From the NCBI RefSeq assembly GCF_020639365.1, contig NZ_JAINUL010000001.1, positions 6,282,687 to 6,346,686 on the forward strand: a stretch of DNA of 64,000 nt, written 5' to 3'. The notes beneath the pieces were generated by a model. The model did no database searches and was not told the DNA's origin. It was given only the letters and a program-made list of their open reading frames with translations. Source of the DNA: Streptomyces flavotricini (GTDB lineage: Bacteria; Actinomycetota; Actinomycetes; Streptomycetales; Streptomycetaceae). Both the position numbers and the translations under genes were made by a program. Shown here in pieces: positions 59,492-64,000 of the stretch (position 1 is its first letter; every line of letters starts with the position of its first letter).

Positions 59492-60817
59492 TCAGTGCAT
59501 GATGCGGCCGTTGCGGAACAGGTCCACGAAGATCTGGTGGTCGGCGCGCGCCCGGGCCCCGTACGCGTGCGCGAAGTCGACCAGGAGCTCCGCGAAGCCC
59601 TCCTCGTCGGCGGCGATCGCCGCGTCGATGGCCCGCTCGGTGGAGAACGGCACCAGCGACTGGCCGCTCTCGGCCTCGTCGGCCGACGCGTGCATGGTCG
59701 CCGTCGCCCGGCCCAGGTCCGCGACGACGGCCGCGATCTCCTCCGGCTCGTCCAGGTCCGACCAGTCCAGGTCCACCGCGTACGGGGAGACCTCGGCCAC
59801 CAGCTGGCCCGAGCCGTCCAGCTCGGTCCAGCCCAGCCACGGGTCGGCGTGCGCCTGCAGGGCGCGCTGGGAGATCACCGTGCGGTGCCCCTCGTGCTGG
59901 AAGTAGTCCCGCACGGCCCGGTCGGTGATGTGACGGGACACGGCGGGGGTCTGCGCCTGCTTGAGGTAGATCACGACGTCGTTCTCCAGGGCGTCGCTGT
60001 GCCCCTCCAGCAGGATGTTGTAGGAGGGCAGGCCGGCCGAGCCGATCCCGACGCCGCGGCGGCCCACCACGTCCTTGACCCGGTAGGAGTCGGGCCGGAC
60101 CAGGGACTCGTCGGGCAGGGTCTCCAGGTACCCGTCGAAGGCGGCGAGCACCTTGTAGCGGGTGGCCGCGTCCAGCTCGATCGAGCCCCCGCCGGAGGCG
60201 AAGCGGCGCTCGTAGTCGCGGATCTCGGTCATCGAGTCCAGCAGGGAGAAGCGGGTGCGGGAGCGGGCCGAGCGCAGGGCGCCGAGCAGAGGGCCCTCGG
60301 CAGTGTCCAGGGTGAAGGAGGGCACCTCCTCGTTCTTGGCGCCGGTGGCCAGGCGGTGGATCCGCTCGCGGTAGGCGCCCGCGTAGGTCCGCACCAGTTC
60401 GCTGATCTGCTCGTCGCTGAGCGCCTTGGTGTAGCCGATCAGGGCGACGGAGGCGGCGAACCGCTTGAGGTCCCAGGTGAAGGGGCCGACGTACGCCTCG
60501 TCGAAGTCGTTGACGTTGAAGATCAGGCGGCCGTTGGCGTCCATGTACGTGCCGAAGTTCTCGGCGTGCAGATCGCCGTGGATCCAGACCCGGCCGGTCC
60601 GCTCGTCCAGGTAGGGACCGCCGTGCCGGTCGCGCTCCAGGTCGGCGTAGAAGAGGCAGGCCGTGCCGCGGTAGAAGGCGAAGGCCGAAGCCGCCATCTT
60701 GCGGAATTTGACCTGGAAGGCCGCGGGGTCGGCGGCGAGCAGCTCACCGAATGCGGTGTCGAACACATCGAGTATCTGCTCGGCGCGCTGCTCGTTCGTC
60801 GTCTCGGGGACCGCCAT
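59492..60817 (-). CDS. DUF2252 family protein
   Basis: A 441-residue cytoplasmic protein with phosphotransferase-like signatures: FYRGTACLFYADL, VWIHGDLHAENFGTY (HGDLHxxN as in aminoglycoside/choline-kinase folds) and NVNDFDEAYVGPFTWDLKRFAAS. Then VVGRRGVGIGSAGLPSYNILLEG and IYLKQAQTPAVS. The substrate is unknown. ATG 60817 with AGGAGG about 9 nt upstream. Divergent from dnaE. Confidence 0.9.
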   Translation of the reverse strand: MAVPETTNEQRAEQILDVFDTAFGELLAADPAAFQVKFRKMAASAFAFYRGTACLFYADLERDRHGGPYLDERTGRVWIHGDLHAENFGTYMDANGRLIFNVNDFDEAYVGPFTWDLKRFAASVALIGYTKALSDEQISELVRTYAGAYRERIHRLATGAKNEEVPSFTLDTAEGPLLGALRSARSRTRFSLLDSMTEIRDYERRFASGGGSIELDAATRYKVLAAFDGYLETLPDESLVRPDSYRVKDVVGRRGVGIGSAGLPSYNILLEGHSDALENDVVIYLKQAQTPAVSRHITDRAVRDYFQHEGHRTVISQRALQAHADPWLGWTELDGSGQLVAEVSPYAVDLDWSDLDEPEEIAAVVADLGRATATMHASADEAESGQSLVPFSTERAIDAAIAADEEGFAELLVDFAHAYGARARADHQIFVDLFRNGRIMH

Positions 60818-60974
60818 GGCGGGGTGCCTCCTGGTGGCGCGGGGTGGTTCGTTTTTCGGACAGGTGTCCTTGGGTCTGCAACGGATGAAGGTACCGGTCG
60901 GTGCCCGGGTCGTGTCACTCCACCGACGTAGACTTCGAGGCTGCCCCCCTCGTTCCCCCCGGAGGTCTGCCACC

Positions 60975-63900
60975 GTGACCAAGCCGCCGTTCACGCACCT
61001 GCACGTACACACCCAGTACTCGCTGCTGGACGGTGCCGCGCGGCTCAAGGACATGTTCGCCGCCTGCAACGACATGGGCATGACGCACATCGCGATGTCC
61101 GACCACGGCAACCTGCACGGTGCGTACGACTTCTTCCACACCGCCCAGAAGGCCGGCATCACGCCGATCATCGGCATCGAGGCGTACGTGGCACCCGAGT
61201 CCCGGCGCAACAAGCGGCGCATCCAGTGGGGCCAGCCGCACCAGAAGCGCGACGACGTCTCCGGTTCCGGTGGTTACACCCACAAGACCATCTGGGCCTC
61301 GAACGCCACCGGCCTGCACAACATCTTCCGGCTGTCCTCCGACGCGTACGCCGAGGGCTGGCTCACGAAGTGGCCGCGGATGGACAAGGAGACCATCTCC
61401 AAGTGGTCCGAGGGCCTGATCGCCTCCACCGGCTGCCCGTCCGGCGAGGTGCAGACCAGGCTGCGCCTCGGCCAGTTCGACGAGGCCGTGCAGGCCGCCT
61501 CCGACTACAAGGACATCTTCGGCGCGGGCCGCTACTTCCTGGAGCTGATGGACCACGGCATCGAGATCGAGCGCCGGGTCCGCGACGGGCTGCTGGAGAT
61601 CGGCAAGAAGCTCGGCATCCCGCCGCTGGTCACGAACGACTCGCACTACACGTACGCGAGCGAGGCCACCGCGCACGACGCCCTGCTGTGCATCCAGACC
61701 GGCAAGAACCTCTCGGACCCGGACCGCTTCCGCTTCGACGGCACCGGCTACTACCTCAAGTCGACCGACGAGATGTACGCGATCGACTCCTCGGACGCCT
61801 GGCAGGAGGGCTGCGCCAACACGCGGCTGGTCGCGGACCAGATCGACACCGAGGGCATGTTCAAGTTCCGGAACCTGATGCCGAAGTTCGACATCCCGGA
61901 GGGTCACACCGAGGTCAGCTGGTTCCGCGAGGAGACCATGCGCGGCATGCACCGCCGCTACCCCGGGGGCATCCCGGACGACCGGATGCAGCAGGCCGAG
62001 TACGAGATGGACACGATCATCTCGATGGGCTTCCCGGGATACTTCCTCGTCGTCGCCGACTTCATCATGTGGGCGAAGAACCAGGGCATCGCGGTGGGTC
62101 CGGGCCGAGGCTCCGCGGCCGGCTCGATCGTCGCCTACGCCATGGGCATCACCGACCTCGACCCGATCACCCACGGCCTGATCTTCGAGCGGTTCCTGAA
62201 CCCCGAGCGCGTCTCCATGCCCGATGTCGACATCGACTTCGACGAGCGTCGGCGCGTCGAAGTGATCCGGTACGTGACCGAGAAGTACGGCGCCGACAAG
62301 GTCGCCATGATCGGCACGTACGGCACGATCAAGGCCAAGAACGCGATCAAGGACTCCGCGCGCGTCCTGGGCTACCCGTACGCCATGGGCGACCGGCTCA
62401 CCAAGGCCATGCCCGCCGACGTCCTCGGCAAGGGCATCCCGCTCTCCGGCATCCTCGACCCGACGCACCCGCGCTACGGCGAGGCCGGCGAGATCCGCGG
62501 GATGTACGAGAACGAGCCCGACGTGAAGAAGGTCATCGACACCGCCCGCGGTGTGGAGGGCCTGGTCCGCCAGATGGGCGTGCACGCCGCCGGCGTCATC
62601 ATGTCCAGCGAGACGATCACCGACCACGTGCCCGTCTGGGTACGGCACACCGACGGCGTCACCATCACCCAGTGGGACTACCCGAGCTGCGAGTCGCTCG
62701 GCCTGCTGAAGATGGACTTCCTCGGCCTGCGCAACCTCACGATCATGGACGACGCGGTCAAGATGGTGAAGGCCAACAAGGGGATCGACATCGACCTCCT
62801 GGCCCTGCCGCTCGACGACCCCAAGACCTTCGAACTGCTCGGCCGCGGTGACACCCTCGGCGTCTTCCAGTTCGACGGCGGGCCCATGCGCTCCCTGCTG
62901 CGCCTGATGAAGCCCGACAACTTCGAGGACATCTCCGCCGTCTCGGCCCTGTACCGGCCGGGCCCGATGGGCATGAACTCGCACACGAACTACGCCCTGC
63001 GCAAGAACAAGCAGCAGGAGATCACCCCGATCCACCCGGAGCTGGAGGGGCCGCTCGAAGAGGTGCTCGCGGTCACCTACGGCCTGATCGTCTACCAGGA
63101 GCAGGTCCAGAAGGCCGCCCAGATCATCGCCGGGTACTCGCTCGGCGAGGCCGACATCCTGCGCCGCGTGATGGGCAAGAAGAAGCCCGAGGAACTGGCG
63201 AAGAACTTCGTCATCTTCGAGGAGGGCGCCAGGGGCAAGGGCTTCAGCGACCAGGCGATCAAGGCCCTCTGGGACGTCCTGGTCCCCTTCGCCGGCTACG
63301 CCTTCAACAAGGCGCACTCGGCCGCGTACGGCCTGGTCTCCTACTGGACCGCCTACCTCAAGGCGAACTTCCCGGCCGAGTACATGGCCGGCCTGCTCAC
63401 CTCGGTCAAGGACGACAAGGACAAGTCCGCGATCTACCTGAACGAGTGCCGGCGCATGGGCATCAAGGTGCTCCCGCCGAACGTCAACGAGTCCGAGCCG
63501 AACTTCGCGGCCCAGGGCGACGACGTGATCCTCTTCGGCCTCACCGCGGTGCGCAACGTCGGCCAGAACGTCGTCGAGTCGATCATCAAGACCAGGAAGG
63601 CCAAGGGGAAGTACTCCTCCTTCCCCGACTTCCTGGACAAGGTCGAGGCCGTCGTCTGCAACAAGCGCACCGTCGAGTCGCTGATCAAGGCCGGCGCCTT
63701 CGACGAGATGGGCCACACCCGCAAGGGCCTGGTCGCCCACCACGAATCGATGATCGACAACGTGGTCGCGGTCAAGCGCAAGGAGGCCGAGGGGCAGTTC
63801 GACCTCTTCGGCGGAATGGGTGACGAGGGCGCGAGCGACGAGCCCGGCTTCGGGCTCGACGTCGAGTTCTCCGACGTCGAGTGGGAGAAGTCCTACCTGC

Positions 63901-64000
63901 TCGCGCAGGAGCGCGAGATGCTCGGCCTGTACGTCTCCGACCACCCGCTCTTCGGCCTGGAGCACGTCCTGTCCGACAAGACGGACGCCGGCATCTCCCA
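60975..64000 (+). CDS. dnaE: DNA polymerase III alpha subunit DnaE (partial, runs off right edge)
   Basis: The first about 1008 codons of the replicative polymerase. The PHP domain opens with FTHLHVHTQYSLLDGAARLKD and MSDHGNLHGAYDF. The palm motifs are VGPGRGSAAGSIVAY and PDVDIDFDERRRVEV (two catalytic Asp), followed by LYRPGPMGMNSH and FNKAHSAAYGLVSYWTAYLKANFP. The frame is open to position 64000; roughly 170 residues are missing by family length. GTG 60975 follows GGAGG. In the 157-nt gap with the DUF2252 gene a TAGACT (60929-60934) could be a -10 box. Confidence 0.96.
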   Translation, partial: MTKPPFTHLHVHTQYSLLDGAARLKDMFAACNDMGMTHIAMSDHGNLHGAYDFFHTAQKAGITPIIGIEAYVAPESRRNKRRIQWGQPHQKRDDVSGSGGYTHKTIWASNATGLHNIFRLSSDAYAEGWLTKWPRMDKETISKWSEGLIASTGCPSGEVQTRLRLGQFDEAVQAASDYKDIFGAGRYFLELMDHGIEIERRVRDGLLEIGKKLGIPPLVTNDSHYTYASEATAHDALLCIQTGKNLSDPDRFRFDGTGYYLKSTDEMYAIDSSDAWQEGCANTRLVADQIDTEGMFKFRNLMPKFDIPEGHTEVSWFREETMRGMHRRYPGGIPDDRMQQAEYEMDTIISMGFPGYFLVVADFIMWAKNQGIAVGPGRGSAAGSIVAYAMGITDLDPITHGLIFERFLNPERVSMPDVDIDFDERRRVEVIRYVTEKYGADKVAMIGTYGTIKAKNAIKDSARVLGYPYAMGDRLTKAMPADVLGKGIPLSGILDPTHPRYGEAGEIRGMYENEPDVKKVIDTARGVEGLVRQMGVHAAGVIMSSETITDHVPVWVRHTDGVTITQWDYPSCESLGLLKMDFLGLRNLTIMDDAVKMVKANKGIDIDLLALPLDDPKTFELLGRGDTLGVFQFDGGPMRSLLRLMKPDNFEDISAVSALYRPGPMGMNSHTNYALRKNKQQEITPIHPELEGPLEEVLAVTYGLIVYQEQVQKAAQIIAGYSLGEADILRRVMGKKKPEELAKNFVIFEEGARGKGFSDQAIKALWDVLVPFAGYAFNKAHSAAYGLVSYWTAYLKANFPAEYMAGLLTSVKDDKDKSAIYLNECRRMGIKVLPPNVNESEPNFAAQGDDVILFGLTAVRNVGQNVVESIIKTRKAKGKYSSFPDFLDKVEAVVCNKRTVESLIKAGAFDEMGHTRKGLVAHHESMIDNVVAVKRKEAEGQFDLFGGMGDEGASDEPGFGLDVEFSDVEWEKSYLLAQEREMLGLYVSDHPLFGLEHVLSDKTDAGIS

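Noticed and set aside
60915..63965. 1016-codon minus-strand open frame over dnaE
   Set aside because: Complement of a well-conserved dnaE; the apparent protein is Val/Asp/Gly/His-biased and has no domains.

Overview
The window is about 64 kb of high-GC actinobacterial chromosome, almost certainly Streptomyces. The evidence is the codon use (GC in nearly every third position), many GTG/TTG starts, 4-nt ATGA/GTGA gene overlaps, leaderless-looking promoters, and a division/cell-wall (dcw) cluster whose gene order and accessory genes (sepF, sepG, a long Gln/Met/Pro-rich DivIVA, T-box-controlled ileS) are those of Streptomyces. It is mostly vertically inherited core chromosome. I see no insertion sequence, prophage or CRISPR array.

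Layout. (1) 1-5970: thiamine and one-carbon genes. A TPP riboswitch precedes thiO-thiS-thiG on the minus strand; on the plus strand are a ferredoxin-reductase-like flavoprotein, an Rv2175c-type DNA-binding protein, thiE and metF. (2) 6023-11422: small membrane, regulatory and enzyme genes (Tyr/Gln-rich membrane protein, phytoene-dehydrogenase-like oxidoreductase, DUF4126, DUF3040, methyltransferase, HEPN-like protein). (3) 11577-15223: a TetR-type operator followed by an ABC ATPase, a YhgE/Pip membrane protein and a TetR regulator. (4) 15548-21078 (minus): a MoxR / DUF58 / transglutaminase-like triad and a beta-carbonic anhydrase. (5) 21254-39812 (plus): the dcw cluster rsmH-ftsL-ftsI-murE-murF-mraY-murD-ftsW-murG-ftsQ-ftsZ-pgeF-ylmE-sepF-sepG-divIVA. 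Lipid II synthesis, septal transglycosylase/transpeptidase, Z-ring assembly and polar growth are encoded in one run. (6) 39813-43540: strong terminators, a tRNA-like element, and ileS on the minus strand behind a translational T-box. (7) 43832-48683: DksA/TraR-type zinc-finger protein with a histone-like tail, lspA, rluD-type pseudouridine synthase, GNAT, cation/proton antiporter. (8) 48727-53227: an accessory-looking module, a second MurG-type glycosyltransferase coupled to a LegB-type sugar-nucleotide 4,6-dehydratase, divergent from a two-component system with repeated half-sites between them. (9) 53145-60817: MscS channel, dienelactone-hydrolase-like protein, secreted M43-like metalloprotease, Tat-exported PhoD phosphatase, DsbA-like protein with a membrane protein, DUF2252 protein. 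(10) 60975-64000: the 5' part of dnaE, running off the right edge.

Main items for a second look: the tRNA-like element beside ileS (39936-40018); the murG-paralogue/LegB/two-component module; an apparent -1 frameshift in the ftsL tail; a perfect 25-bp tandem duplication that puts the DUF58 gene out of frame with its natural ATG; and an IleRS whose class I signature reads GAHH instead of HxGH. Functions are inferred from motifs and neighbours only; no database search was run.
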